This document shows, in pieces, positions 17,251 through 26,459 of a DNA stretch of 64,000 nt. The notes under the pieces were generated by a model. That model was not told the origin of the DNA. It made no database searches and worked only from the letters and a program-made list of their open reading frames with translations. The stretch is from DATKWD01 sp963704815 (GTDB lineage Bacteria; Actinomycetota; Acidimicrobiia; Acidimicrobiales; Salinilacustritrichaceae), in assembly GCA_963704815.1 (NCBI GenBank), contig CAVPHU010000002.1:1-64000 (forward strand), in the 5' to 3' direction. Position 1 is the stretch's first letter. Each line of letters opens with the position of its first letter. A program made the translations under genes and the position numbers.

Positions 17251-20220
17251 CTAGAGGCCGGCGGCGATGGTGGCGTCGATGGTGTCCTGGCTGATGCCGC
17301 AGTCGAGTCCGGCCTGCACGACCTGCTGAAGGGTCGGGTTCTCGAGGTCCTGCTCGGTGATCGCCTGTGCGAGTCCGCCGGTGAGCAGCGAGGTCTCGTC
17401 GGTCCGTTCGAACAACGTCTCGATCGCGCAGTTGGTCGCCTGGGGGTCGGCGCCCTGCGCGACGAGCTTCTCGAACAACAGCGGCGCAACCGTTCCGCCC
17501 GTGGGTGCCTCGGTTCCGAAGGTCGACGGGTCGACGGCGCCACCGGTCGCAGCCTCGGTCGTCGTGGTCGTCGGCGGGTCGACCTCGACGTAGGCGAAGT
17601 CCTCGGCCGAGGCCGTCGAGGTCTCGGCCGAAGACAACATCCCGATGATGGCTCCGGCGAAGACGACCGCACCGATGACCGCACCCACGAGGTGCTTGGT
17701 GTGGGCCCCTGCGGGCTCGGGGTTGGCCGCAGCTTCTTCTTCGTTCAGCCTGATCTGGCCGGCCAGCAGGTTCTTCCGATCGGCCCAGACGAGCACCGGT
17801 GGCATCACGACGAGGGCGGCGAGCAGGGCGACAGCCACGTTGACGGTCACGATGATGCCGAAGTCGCGCAGCAACGGCAGGGCCGAACCGATGAGCACGG
17901 CGAAACCACCGATGGTCGTGGCGGCTGAGGTGAAGAACGCTCGACCGGTTCGGGCCGCGGCCTGGTTCGACGCCTCCTGGGGCGTCAGGCCGCGTTCTCG
18001 CTCCTCGATGTAGCGGGCGACGATGAGGATGCTGAACTCGGTACACGTCGCGACCACGAGTGGCCCGCTCACCGTGGTCAGCGGGCTGAGGCTCACGCCG
18101 AGCACGGCGATCAGCGACGACGAGGCTCCGACCGCGAGTCCGACGGGAAGCAGGCTGAGTCCGGTGCGAGTGAGGCTTCGATAGCGCACCGTCAGCCAGA
18201 GCCCGACGATCGCCAACCCGAGGTAGGTGAGCAGGGCCCGGTTGGCGCTGAGGTTCTCGAGCAGGCTCACACCGACGATGGCCAGTCCGGCAGGCACGGC
18301 GCGGATCGGTGGCTGGTCGTCGGCGAGATCGACGCGGAGCGGCGAATCGGCCGGAACCTCGATGGCGGCGATGCGAGCCTCGAGATCGGCCTCGAGCACC
18401 TCGACCAGTTCGGCCCGCTCGTCGAGCGAACCGGACAGGCGCAGGTTGATCTGGGTCGCCGTCCGGTCGGGCGCGATGAGCACCCGTTGGAGGTCGGGTG
18501 GCAGCAGCTCCGCGGCCTTGCGCACGTCGGCGTCGGTCGGCGGAACCGGGTTGGTCCCGGGGATCTCGGTGATCTTGGCCACCGTGTTCACCATGCTCGA
18601 CGTCGTGGCGATGTTGGGCAGGTCGGCGGCGAAGAGGTTGAACTCGTGGATGGCGTTGTCGAGGTCTTCGTCGAGCACGTCGTTCGCCTCGATCAGGATG
18701 CCGAGGGTGCTCGAGAAGCCGGTCTCGTCTTCGAGCGTGTTGAGGTCTTCGACGACCTGGGAGTCCTGGTTGACCCACTGGATGGGGTCGGACTGGATCT
18801 CGAAGCTGCCCTCGAGCGCAATGCCTGCGACGAACAGCAGCACCGAGCCGATGATCAGCGGAACCGCTGTCTTCGGCGAGAGCGAGCCGAGCTTCACCAC
18901 GACGCGCTCGACCCGGCTCTCTTCGCGGACGGCCGTGCGGCCCTTGTACTCGCGAATACCCAGGGTGGAGGCGGTGATCACGACCCCGGTGAAGAGCAGC
19001 ACGCCGACGCCGATCATGAGGAGCACGCCGAAGTCGCGGATCATCGGGACCCGCGAGACCTGCATCGCGGTGAACGCGAGGATGGCCGAGATCGTCGCAA
19101 CCGACAGCGGGGGCACCAGGGCCGCCAGCGTCGTGGCGATGGGGTGTGGCTCCCGCGCCATCACCACCTCTTCTTCGATCCGGTTGTGGATCTGGATGGC
19201 GAAGTCGATCCCGACGCCGATGAGGATCGGCAGGCCCGAGATGGTGACGAGCGAGAGGTCGAGTCCGATGATGCCGACCAGGCTGAACGCCCAGATCACG
19301 CCGAACAGCACGGCCACGAGCGGGAGGAGTCGCCAGCGCACCTTGAACATGAAGGTCAGCACGATGGCCATGACGACCATGGCCGATGCCCCGAGGGCCA
19401 GCATCCCGCCCTGCAGGTAGTCGTTGATCTCACCGAGGAACACCGGCGAACCGGTGGTGATGACGCTGAAGCCATCGAGGTCGGCGGTCTCCATGATGTC
19501 GACGACCCCGTCGGTGCCGGCCGCCAACGTGTCGAGATCGGCGTTCGGCTCGAGCAGGATGCCGCCGACCGCCACGTCGTTCTGTGGGTAGGTCGACTTG
19601 AGGGACGGCCGGATGACCTGTTCCTCGACGGGCGGCGCGACGGGGTTCCCCTCGTCGTCGAAGCTGTAGCCGACGTTGCCGAACAGCAGGAACTGGATCC
19701 ACTCGGGGCTGTCGAAGTTCCGTTCCTCGGCTGGGATCGCACTCAACCGGGCGAGGCTCATGTCGAGGTCGGCCTGGCGAAGCTCCTGGGACGCGGGGTC
19801 GGGGTCATTCTCGAGCGCGCTGGCCAGCGCCCCGGTGCCGACTTCGTTGACCAACGTCTCGGTGTACCCCAACGTCGTGAGGGGCGCGACGACCGAATAG
19901 GTGGAGTCGATGTCGCGGAGCTCGGCTTCGAGGCGGGCGAGCTCGGCCTGGTTGGCCTCGGTGAACAGCGATCGGACGTCGGAGCCCTCGTCTGCCTGGA
20001 ACAGCAGGATCAGTGTTTCGCCGCCGAACGCATCCTGGTACTCGACGTTGTCGATGGCCGCTCGCGAGTCGGGTTCGAGGTAGCTGTCCTGGCCGGTGGC
20101 GAACTCGAGGTCGCTGAGCTGGGTGCCGAGCCCGACCGTGATGATCAGCACTGCGGCGTACACGGCGATCCAGTACTTCCCGAGCGCAACGCCCAGTGCA
20201 CGCCAGAATCGCTGCATCAT
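17251..20220 (-). CDS. MMPL/RND family transporter with C-terminal extension
   Basis: A 989-residue inner-membrane exporter with two repeats, each a first helix, a large extracytoplasmic loop, and a cluster of five or six helices (first cluster near residues 275-400, second near 690-800). Family features include GIDFAIQIHNRIEEE in the first cluster and STLGIREYKGR after it. Substrates are probably lipids or other hydrophobic molecules. An extra helix near residues 850-875 is followed by a Thr-rich linker (PPTTTTTEA) and an outside domain of about 90 residues with two cysteines, ending TIDATIAAGL. That tail is unusual for the family. It diverges from a sulfatase. Confidence 0.93.
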   Translation of the reverse strand: MMQRFWRALGVALGKYWIAVYAAVLIITVGLGTQLSDLEFATGQDSYLEPDSRAAIDNVEYQDAFGGETLILLFQADEGSDVRSLFTEANQAELARLEAELRDIDSTYSVVAPLTTLGYTETLVNEVGTGALASALENDPDPASQELRQADLDMSLARLSAIPAEERNFDSPEWIQFLLFGNVGYSFDDEGNPVAPPVEEQVIRPSLKSTYPQNDVAVGGILLEPNADLDTLAAGTDGVVDIMETADLDGFSVITTGSPVFLGEINDYLQGGMLALGASAMVVMAIVLTFMFKVRWRLLPLVAVLFGVIWAFSLVGIIGLDLSLVTISGLPILIGVGIDFAIQIHNRIEEEVVMAREPHPIATTLAALVPPLSVATISAILAFTAMQVSRVPMIRDFGVLLMIGVGVLLFTGVVITASTLGIREYKGRTAVREESRVERVVVKLGSLSPKTAVPLIIGSVLLFVAGIALEGSFEIQSDPIQWVNQDSQVVEDLNTLEDETGFSSTLGILIEANDVLDEDLDNAIHEFNLFAADLPNIATTSSMVNTVAKITEIPGTNPVPPTDADVRKAAELLPPDLQRVLIAPDRTATQINLRLSGSLDERAELVEVLEADLEARIAAIEVPADSPLRVDLADDQPPIRAVPAGLAIVGVSLLENLSANRALLTYLGLAIVGLWLTVRYRSLTRTGLSLLPVGLAVGASSSLIAVLGVSLSPLTTVSGPLVVATCTEFSILIVARYIEERERGLTPQEASNQAAARTGRAFFTSAATTIGGFAVLIGSALPLLRDFGIIVTVNVAVALLAALVVMPPVLVWADRKNLLAGQIRLNEEEAAANPEPAGAHTKHLVGAVIGAVVFAGAIIGMLSSAETSTASAEDFAYVEVDPPTTTTTEAATGGAVDPSTFGTEAPTGGTVAPLLFEKLVAQGADPQATNCAIETLFERTDETSLLTGGLAQAITEQDLENPTLQQVVQAGLDCGISQDTIDATIAAGL

Positions 20221-20349
20221 TGAAGGACCCCCCGGGGACTGTTCACGAATGGCGCCCAGAACGGCGCTGCGGAGAACCTAGTCGGCACGCGGCAGCCCGT
20301 CGTCGGTGCCGCCTACGTTGGGACCAAAGTCCCGAGAACGAAGGTGTGC

Positions 20350-21810
20350 ATGCGGCTGCTCTACATCGACATCGACACGCTGCGGCACGACCACCTCGGA
20401 TGCAACGGCTACGAACGCAACACGTCACCGAACATCGACGCGCTCGCGGCCGGCAGCGTGCGTTTCACCAACGTCTATGCCTCCGACGTGCCGTGTCTTC
20501 CGAGCCGGACCACGCTGATCACCGGTCGCTTCGGCATCGGCAACGGCGTGGTCAATCACGGTGGCGCGGCAGCTGATCTGCGTCACCAGGGAACAAAGCG
20601 AGGATTCTTCGCCCGCAACTACATCCACTCGTGGGCCATGCAGATGTACCTGAGGGGTGTTCACACCGCGTCGTTGTCGAGCTTTCCGTTCCGGCACTCC
20701 GCGACGTGGTGGAACAGCGGGTTCATGGAAGCGATGAATCTCATGCGCGGCTTCGGGGTCGAGCAGGCACACGAGGTGATCCCGCACGCCGTCGACTGGC
20801 TCGACCGGAAGGGCCGGGCGGACGACTGGTTCCTGCACGTGCACCTGTGGGACCCCCACACGCCCTATCTGGTGCCCGACGACTACGGCAATCCGTTCGA
20901 GTCCGACCCGGTTCCGGCCTGGCACACCGAGGAGGTGCGCGCCCGGAACTGGGAGTTGTCCGGCCCGCACTCTGCCCAGGAACCCTGGGGGTTCACGCCG
21001 GACGAGTGGGGCCCGCCTCCCGCTCGGCAGCCCTGGAACGCCGCGTCGATGGACGACGTGAAGGGGATCTTCGACGGCTACGACGTCGGCATCCGCTACG
21101 CCGACGATGCGGTCGGCACCCTGCTGAACCACCTCGACGGCCTCGGGGTGTTGGACGACACGGCGGTGCTCATCAGCTCCGACCACGGCGAGGCGTTCGG
21201 TGAGCTGGGGGTGTATGCCGACCACCAGGGGGCCGACGAGGCCACCTGCCACGTTCCCTCGATCCTGCGGTGGCCCGGCATCGACCCGAAGGTCGAGGAC
21301 GGGCTGCACTACCACCTCGACATCGGTGCGACCGTGCTCGACCTGCTCGGCATCGACGTCCCCTCGTCGTGGGACGGAGTGTCGGTTGCCGACGGACTCC
21401 GGGGCGGCGACCCGACCGGCCGCGATCACCTCGTCCTCTCGCAGGGCGCCTGGGCGTGCCAGCGAGGAGTTCGGTGGGGCGACCATCTCTACCTACGCAC
21501 GTGGCACGACGGCTATCACGGTCACTGGGACGACGAGATGCTGTTCGACATCGGCGCCGATCCACACGAGACCGACGACCTGGTCGGGTCGGATCCGGCA
21601 CGGCGAGCGGCGGGTGCCGACCTGCTCGACGCCTGGACGTCGGATCAGCTCGATCGTTCGGGTCTCGGCGATCCGATGGATGTGGTGCGTGAAGAGGGAG
21701 GCCCGTTCCACACCCGACACCACCTGAGCGGCTACCTCGACCGACTCCGCGAAACCGGTCGGGCCCACTGGGCCGACGTCCTGGCCGAGCGCCACCCGAC
21801 CGAACTCTGA
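20350..21810 (+). CDS. Sulfatase (formylglycine-dependent)
   Basis: A 486-residue alkaline-phosphatase-superfamily sulfatase. The metal-binding start is MRLLYIDIDTLRHDHLG. The maturation signature C49-LPSR is in PCLPSRTTLITGR, where Cys is oxidised to formylglycine. The second metal site is in SSDHGEAFGE. No signal peptide is visible, so it acts in the cytoplasm. It removes sulfate from a sulfated sugar or similar ester. The formylglycine-generating enzyme at 45355 could activate it. A GTG two codons upstream is an alternative start. Confidence 0.93.
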   Translation: MRLLYIDIDTLRHDHLGCNGYERNTSPNIDALAAGSVRFTNVYASDVPCLPSRTTLITGRFGIGNGVVNHGGAAADLRHQGTKRGFFARNYIHSWAMQMYLRGVHTASLSSFPFRHSATWWNSGFMEAMNLMRGFGVEQAHEVIPHAVDWLDRKGRADDWFLHVHLWDPHTPYLVPDDYGNPFESDPVPAWHTEEVRARNWELSGPHSAQEPWGFTPDEWGPPPARQPWNAASMDDVKGIFDGYDVGIRYADDAVGTLLNHLDGLGVLDDTAVLISSDHGEAFGELGVYADHQGADEATCHVPSILRWPGIDPKVEDGLHYHLDIGATVLDLLGIDVPSSWDGVSVADGLRGGDPTGRDHLVLSQGAWACQRGVRWGDHLYLRTWHDGYHGHWDDEMLFDIGADPHETDDLVGSDPARRAAGADLLDAWTSDQLDRSGLGDPMDVVREEGGPFHTRHHLSGYLDRLRETGRAHWADVLAERHPTEL

Positions 21811-21813
21811 CCT

Positions 21814-21863
21814 GTTCTGGTGCACCAATCTTGTTGCCTGCTGCAACATCCGCGCGCCAGAAC
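21814..21863. terminator. Nested hairpin after the sulfatase gene
   Basis: GTTCTGG (21814-21820) pairs with CCAGAAC (21857-21863), and inside it GTTGC (21833-21837) pairs with GCAAC (21843-21847). It starts four bases after the sulfatase stop and before the next operon. No T-run follows, so termination is inferred from position and structure only. Confidence 0.5.
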
Positions 21864-21925
21864 GGGGAGTGCCCGGCTGACGTCTGGTCGGTTGTCGTCA
21901 GATCTCGTGCGAGACTTCCTCCTTC

Positions 21926-22864
21926 ATGCACGTGAGTGAACGCATTCTCCCCGGCCGCGCCATCACCGGGATGTCGGCGGTGTTGCTGCCGCACACCTCC
22001 GACGGTGCCATCGACTGGGCGGCCACCGAGGCCCACGTCGGCCGCACCTGCGCCGCGGGGCTCACGCCGGCGGTCAACATGGACACCGGTTACGTGCAGT
22101 TGCTCACCGAGGCCGAGAAGCTGCGAGTGCTCGAGCTGACCCAACGGGTCACGGGCGGCGCCTTCGTCGCCGGTGCGTACGTGCCCGACACCGAGGGCGA
22201 CCCATTCGACGTCGAGGCCTACGTCACCGCCGCCACCCGGGTCGCCGAGCACGGCGGGACCCCGGTGATCTTCCCGTCCCACGGGCTCAACGCGCTCGAG
22301 GATGCTGCCTGGGTCGAGGCGCTGGCGGCCATCGGATCCGAGCTCGACCGGTTCATCGGGTTCGAGCTCGGCGCCATGTTCGTGCCGTACGGGCGGGTCT
22401 ACTCGCTCGACGCATACCGCGGACTGATGGAGATTCCCCAGTGCATCGGCGCCAAGCACTCGTCGTTGAGCCGACAGCTCGAGTGGGACCGGCTCGACGC
22501 ACGAGACGAGGCCCGCCCCGACTTCACGGTGTTCACCGGGAACGACCTGGCGATCGACATGGTGATGTACGGCTCGGATTATCTCCTCGGGCTCTCGACC
22601 TTCGCCCCTGAGGCGTTCGCCGCCCGTGACCGCATGTGGGCCGAGGGCGATGCGCGCTTCCACGAGCTCAACGACCTCCTCCAGTATCTCGGTCACTTCA
22701 CGTTCCGGGCTCCGGTTCCGGGGTATCGCCACGACGCAGCCATCACGTTCGAGCTGCGTGGCTGGGCCGAGAGCGACCGCACGCCGGAAGGCGCCCCACG
22801 ACGACCCGACGGCGACCGGGCCGTCCTGGCTGACATCATCGAGCGGCTCGAGGACTTCGCGTGA
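21926..22864 (+). CDS. Dihydrodipicolinate synthase family aldolase
   Basis: A 312-residue class I (Schiff-base) TIM-barrel aldolase of the DapA/NAL superfamily. The lysine K177 in CIGAKHSS fits the catalytic position, and the early block PAVNMDTGYVQLLT replaces the GTTGE-like loop of true DapA. It is unlikely to be the lysine-pathway enzyme and more likely a catabolic lyase for a keto acid. It is the first gene of a run of 4-bp overlaps (next start at 22861). Confidence 0.88.
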   Translation: MHVSERILPGRAITGMSAVLLPHTSDGAIDWAATEAHVGRTCAAGLTPAVNMDTGYVQLLTEAEKLRVLELTQRVTGGAFVAGAYVPDTEGDPFDVEAYVTAATRVAEHGGTPVIFPSHGLNALEDAAWVEALAAIGSELDRFIGFELGAMFVPYGRVYSLDAYRGLMEIPQCIGAKHSSLSRQLEWDRLDARDEARPDFTVFTGNDLAIDMVMYGSDYLLGLSTFAPEAFAARDRMWAEGDARFHELNDLLQYLGHFTFRAPVPGYRHDAAITFELRGWAESDRTPEGAPRRPDGDRAVLADIIERLEDFA

Positions 22865-24267
22865 GGATCACCCAGGTCAAGAAGCTCGATTCGCCCGGAT
22901 CGTTCCGCGCCCATGTGGCCGGACTCGGGGTCGACATTCCCATCGACGACGACGTCGACCCCGGTGGCGCCCTGTCCACCAGCGTGGGGTTCACCGACGG
23001 GTCCGCGGGCACGCTCACCATCCCCAACCGGTTCGCCGTGCTCCCGATGGAGGGTTGGGACGGCACGACCGACGGTCAGCCGACCGATCTGGTGCGCCGA
23101 CGCTGGGGGCGTTTCGCCCGGAGCGAGGCCGGGCTCGTGTGGGGCGAGGCCACCGCCGTCCGCCCCGACGGGCGAGCGAACCCGAACCAGCTCATGATCA
23201 ACGAGCAGACGGTCGATGGCATCGCCGAACTGCACGACCTCCTCGACCCCGCACAGGTCACCGGGCTGCAGCTGACCCATTCGGGGCGCTACTGCCGACC
23301 GGTCGACGTGCCGACCCCGCGCACGGCGTACGAGCACCCGATCCTCGACGAGCGGGTCGGCTCGGGTGCTGACCAGGTCTTCGGCGACGACGAGCTCGAC
23401 GAGTTGGTCGAGCGGTACATCGCCTCCGCCGTGTTGGCCCGGAAAGCCGGGTTCGACTTCGTCGATGTGAAGCACTGCCACGGCTACTTCCTGCACGAGC
23501 TTCTGAGCGCGGTGGACCGCGAGGGTCGCTACGGCGGTGACTTCGAGGGTCGCACGAACTTCCTCCGATCGGTCGTCTCGGGGGTCCGAGATCGTGCACC
23601 TGGCCTCGCGATCGCGGTCCGACTCTCGGCGTTCGACGTCCGCCCGTACACCGCGGGGGAGAGCGGCGTCGGGGTTCCCGACGGCGACGGTCCGTATCGC
23701 TACGCGTTCGGCGGCGACGGTTCGGGTGCCGGGATCGACCTGTCCGAGACCCACCGACTGTTCGACCTGTTCGCCGAGTTGGGCATCGGCCTGGTGAGCA
23801 CCACCGCAGGCAGCCCCTACTACAACCCGCACGTGCAACGGCCGGCCTACTTCCCTCCGTCCGATGGGTACCAGCCTCCGGAAGACCCGCTCGTCGGCGT
23901 GGCCCGTCAGCTCGCGGCCACCCGTGAGCTGACCGAAGCCCATCCCGAGGTCACCGTGGTCGGGTCGGGCTACTCCTACGTGCAGGACTGGCTCGGCCAC
24001 GTGGGACAAGCCGTCGTCGGAAGCGGAGGTGCCGACCTCGTCGGGCTCGGTCGCATGATCCTCAGCTACCCGCATCTCCCTGCCGACCTGTTGGCCGGCC
24101 GGACGGTCGATCGGAAGCTCATCTGCCGGACCTTCAGCGACTGCACGACCGCGCCTCGCAACGGACTCGTGTCCGGCTGCTTCCCGCTCGACGAGTTCTA
24201 CAAGGAGCACCCCCAACGGGTTGCCCTCACCAAGGCCAAGAAGGAAGCCAAGGCGAGGCTGCGGTGA
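22861..24267 (+). CDS. NADH:flavin oxidoreductase, old yellow enzyme family
   Basis: A 468-residue FMN-dependent TIM barrel. Family marks are LQLTHSGRY, the substrate-binding pair in VKHCHGYFLHELLS, then YGGDFEGRTNF and the phosphate loop region VGSGYSYVQDW to DLVGLGRMI. It would reduce an activated alkene or act as a demethylase or dehydrogenase. GTG start inside the preceding stop codon, and its own stop overlaps the ThuA-like gene. Its place in a carbohydrate-type operon is unusual. Confidence 0.92.
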   Translation: MRITQVKKLDSPGSFRAHVAGLGVDIPIDDDVDPGGALSTSVGFTDGSAGTLTIPNRFAVLPMEGWDGTTDGQPTDLVRRRWGRFARSEAGLVWGEATAVRPDGRANPNQLMINEQTVDGIAELHDLLDPAQVTGLQLTHSGRYCRPVDVPTPRTAYEHPILDERVGSGADQVFGDDELDELVERYIASAVLARKAGFDFVDVKHCHGYFLHELLSAVDREGRYGGDFEGRTNFLRSVVSGVRDRAPGLAIAVRLSAFDVRPYTAGESGVGVPDGDGPYRYAFGGDGSGAGIDLSETHRLFDLFAELGIGLVSTTAGSPYYNPHVQRPAYFPPSDGYQPPEDPLVGVARQLAATRELTEAHPEVTVVGSGYSYVQDWLGHVGQAVVGSGGADLVGLGRMILSYPHLPADLLAGRTVDRKLICRTFSDCTTAPRNGLVSGCFPLDEFYKEHPQRVALTKAKKEAKARLR

Positions 24268-25061
24268 GCCGCTTCTCGGTCCTCGTCTTCCACCGGGCCG
24301 TGGGGTTCGTGCACCAGTCGATTCCCGACACCGTCGAGGCGATCGCCGAGCTGGGCGCCGAGCACGGCTTCGCGGTCGAGGCCACCGACGACCCCGATGC
24401 CTTCACCGACGAACGGTTGTCGGACATCGACGCCGTGGTGTTCGCCCACACGAGCGGTGACGTGCTGCCGGAGTCGACGCAGCGACGGGCGCTCGAGCGC
24501 TTCGTCAGGGACGGAGGTGGCTTCTTCGGCATCCACGGTGCGTCCTCGATGGATGCCAACGTGCGCGATGACTGGCCCTGGTACGTCGATCTGATCGGCG
24601 CGAAGTTCAAGGGGCACACGACGGCGTGCATCTACTGCGACGAACCGTTCGAGTCGCCGGGTGTCGTGAGCGGCGGAACCCTCGATCTGGCGCCGCCCGA
24701 CGCCGAGTGGATGGGCGACGGCCTCGCCATGACCTCCTGGGAGGACGCGGTGTTGAGGGTCGAGGACGAGGCGTGCCCCGCCGCCCGAGGCCTGCAGGAC
24801 GGGGCGACCTACGCAGAGGAGTGGTACGGCTTCGACGAGAACCCCCGGGGCTGGGTCACCGTCGTGGCCACGGTCGACGAATCGACCTACGCACCGTTCA
24901 TGGGGCGGATGGGGGACGACCATCCCGTCATCTGGTGGCGCGAGTTCGACGGCGGCCGCAGCGTCTACAACTCGATGGGACACGCCAAGGCGAGGTGGCG
25001 CGAACCATGGTTCCTCGAGTCGGTCCTCGGCGGCATCGAACTGGCAGCAGGAGTCCAGTGA
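24264..25061 (+). CDS. ThuA domain-containing protein
   Basis: A 265-residue protein with the glutamine-amidotransferase-like fold of ThuA (SVLVFHRAVGFVHQSI, FVRDGGGFFGIHGASS, HPVIWWREFDGGRSVYNSMG). ThuA of rhizobia works with a dehydrogenase in 3-keto-disaccharide metabolism from trehalose and sucrose. GTG start with a 4-bp overlap. After its stop the operon is interrupted by about 630 bases of tandem repeat before the next gene. Confidence 0.9.
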   Translation: MSRFSVLVFHRAVGFVHQSIPDTVEAIAELGAEHGFAVEATDDPDAFTDERLSDIDAVVFAHTSGDVLPESTQRRALERFVRDGGGFFGIHGASSMDANVRDDWPWYVDLIGAKFKGHTTACIYCDEPFESPGVVSGGTLDLAPPDAEWMGDGLAMTSWEDAVLRVEDEACPAARGLQDGATYAEEWYGFDENPRGWVTVVATVDESTYAPFMGRMGDDHPVIWWREFDGGRSVYNSMGHAKARWREPWFLESVLGGIELAAGVQ

Positions 25062-25110
25062 CGGCCTGCCGGCGGTGCGAGCGACCGCAACGGAGCGTGG
25101 CCGGGGAACG

Positions 25111-25688
25111 CATTGTTGCGGTTGGTGAGGCTGCAAGGCAGCGCCGAGGGTGCGAGCGACGGAGCGCAGCGGAGGAGCGGCCAGCTGCGGCCGCATTGTT
25201 GCGGTTGGTGAGGCTGCAAGGCAGCGCCGAGGGTGCGAGCGACGGAGCGCAGCGGAGGAGCGGCCAGCTGCGGCCTGCGTGGCCGGGGAACGCATTGTTG
25301 CGGTTGGTGAGGCTGCAAGGCAGCGCCGAGGGTGCGAGCGACGGAGCGCAGCGGAGGAGCGGCCAGCTGCGGCCTGCGTGGCCGGGGAACGCATTGTTGC
25401 GGTTGGTGAGGCTGCAAGGCAGCGCCGAGGGTGCGAGCGACGGAGCGCAGCGGAGGAGCGGCCAGCTGCGGCCTGCGTGGCCGGGGAACGCATTGTTGCG
25501 GTTGGTGAGGCTGCAAGGCAGCGCCGAGGGTGCGAGCGACGGAGCGCAGCGGAGGAGCGGCCAGCTGCGGCCTGCGTGGCCGGGGAACGCATTGTTGCGG
25601 TTGGTGAGGCTGCAAGGCAGCGCCGAGGGTGCGAGCGACGGAGCGCAGCGGAGGAGCGGCCAGCTGCGGCCTGCGTGGCCGGGGAACG
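25111..25688. repeat. 99-bp tandem repeat array, six units
   Basis: Unit starts are at 25111, 25194, 25293, 25392, 25491 and 25590. The last five units are 99 bases each and essentially identical. The first is 83 bases and lacks 16 bases before its end. A decayed half-unit precedes the array (25076-25110). Each unit contains the hairpin GCTGC-AAG-GCAGC and a CAGCTG palindrome. Because 99 is a multiple of three all frames stay open, giving spurious repetitive proteins; I do not annotate these. The array fills the gap 25062-25694, and no other gene or motif is seen there. Confidence 0.95.
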
Positions 25689-25694
25689 CAAAGA

Positions 25695-26459
25695 ATGAAA
25701 CAGTCCTTCGCTTGGTGGGCGTTCACGCTCGGCCTCCCCGATCACGAGGCCGGGTCGTTCCTTCGAGCTGCCAAGGAGGTCGGGATCGACGGGGTCGAGA
25801 TGCTGCCCGACGAGCTGTGGCCGTTGGCCTCCGACGCCGGGCTCGAGCACGTCACCATCACCGGCCACGAGATCGAGGTCGGCTTCAACGAACCGGCCAA
25901 CCACCGTGAGCTCCACGACCAGGTGAGCCGACGGATCGAAGCCGCCGCTGCCAATGGCATCCCGATGGTGATCGTCTTCTCGGGCAACCGAGCCGGCATC
26001 GAGGACGCCGACGGCATCGCCGCCTGCGTCGACGGATTGGGTCCGCTGGCCCAGCAGGCCGAAGCCTCCGGCGTGACGCTGCTCCTCGAGCTGCTCAACA
26101 GCAAGGTCGACCACCCCGACTACCACTGCGACCGCAGTGCCTGGGGGTTCGAGGTGGCTCGCCGTGTCGATCACCCGGGCCTGCGCGTGCTGTTCGACGC
26201 CTATCACATGCAGGTGATGGAAGGTGACCTGCTGGCGACGATGAAGGCCGACCTCGACCTGATCGGGCACGTCCACACCGCCGGAGTCCCTGGCCGGCGC
26301 GATCTCGACGAGCGACAGGAGGTCAACTGGCCCGGCGTGGCCGGTTTCCTCCGTCATCGCGGCTATGACGGCTGGGTCGGTCACGAGTTCATGCCGCGTG
26401 GAGAGCCGATGACCGCCCTCGCCCACGCCCATCGCCTCTTCTCGGAGGATCCCTCGTGA
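25695..26459 (+). CDS. Sugar phosphate isomerase/epimerase family TIM barrel
   Basis: A 254-residue xylose-isomerase-like TIM barrel (MKQSFAWWAFTLG, LLLELLNSKVDHPDY with a metal Glu, VLFDAYHMQVMEGD, VGHEFMPRG with another metal Glu). The layout resembles hydroxypyruvate isomerases and also the catalytic subunit of glycoside-cleaving lyases that act on 3-keto sugars. The ATG begins seven bases after the repeat array; GGGGAA from the last repeat unit would serve as Shine-Dalgarno. It overlaps the next gene by GTGA. Confidence 0.9.
   Translation: MKQSFAWWAFTLGLPDHEAGSFLRAAKEVGIDGVEMLPDELWPLASDAGLEHVTITGHEIEVGFNEPANHRELHDQVSRRIEAAAANGIPMVIVFSGNRAGIEDADGIAACVDGLGPLAQQAEASGVTLLLELLNSKVDHPDYHCDRSAWGFEVARRVDHPGLRVLFDAYHMQVMEGDLLATMKADLDLIGHVHTAGVPGRRDLDERQEVNWPGVAGFLRHRGYDGWVGHEFMPRGEPMTALAHAHRLFSEDPS

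Noticed and set aside
25111..25688. CRISPR array
   Set aside because: The units are contiguous with no unique spacers, and no cas genes are near.
25150..25698. Open frames through the repeat array that would encode a 33-residue repeat protein
   Set aside because: The unit is 99 bases, so every frame without a stop stays open across all copies. There is no ribosome site, and the composition is Arg/Ala-rich like non-coding GC-rich DNA.
24198..26432. A 744-residue open frame on the minus strand
   Set aside because: It lies antisense to four well-supported genes and the repeat array. It is a product of GC-rich codon bias.
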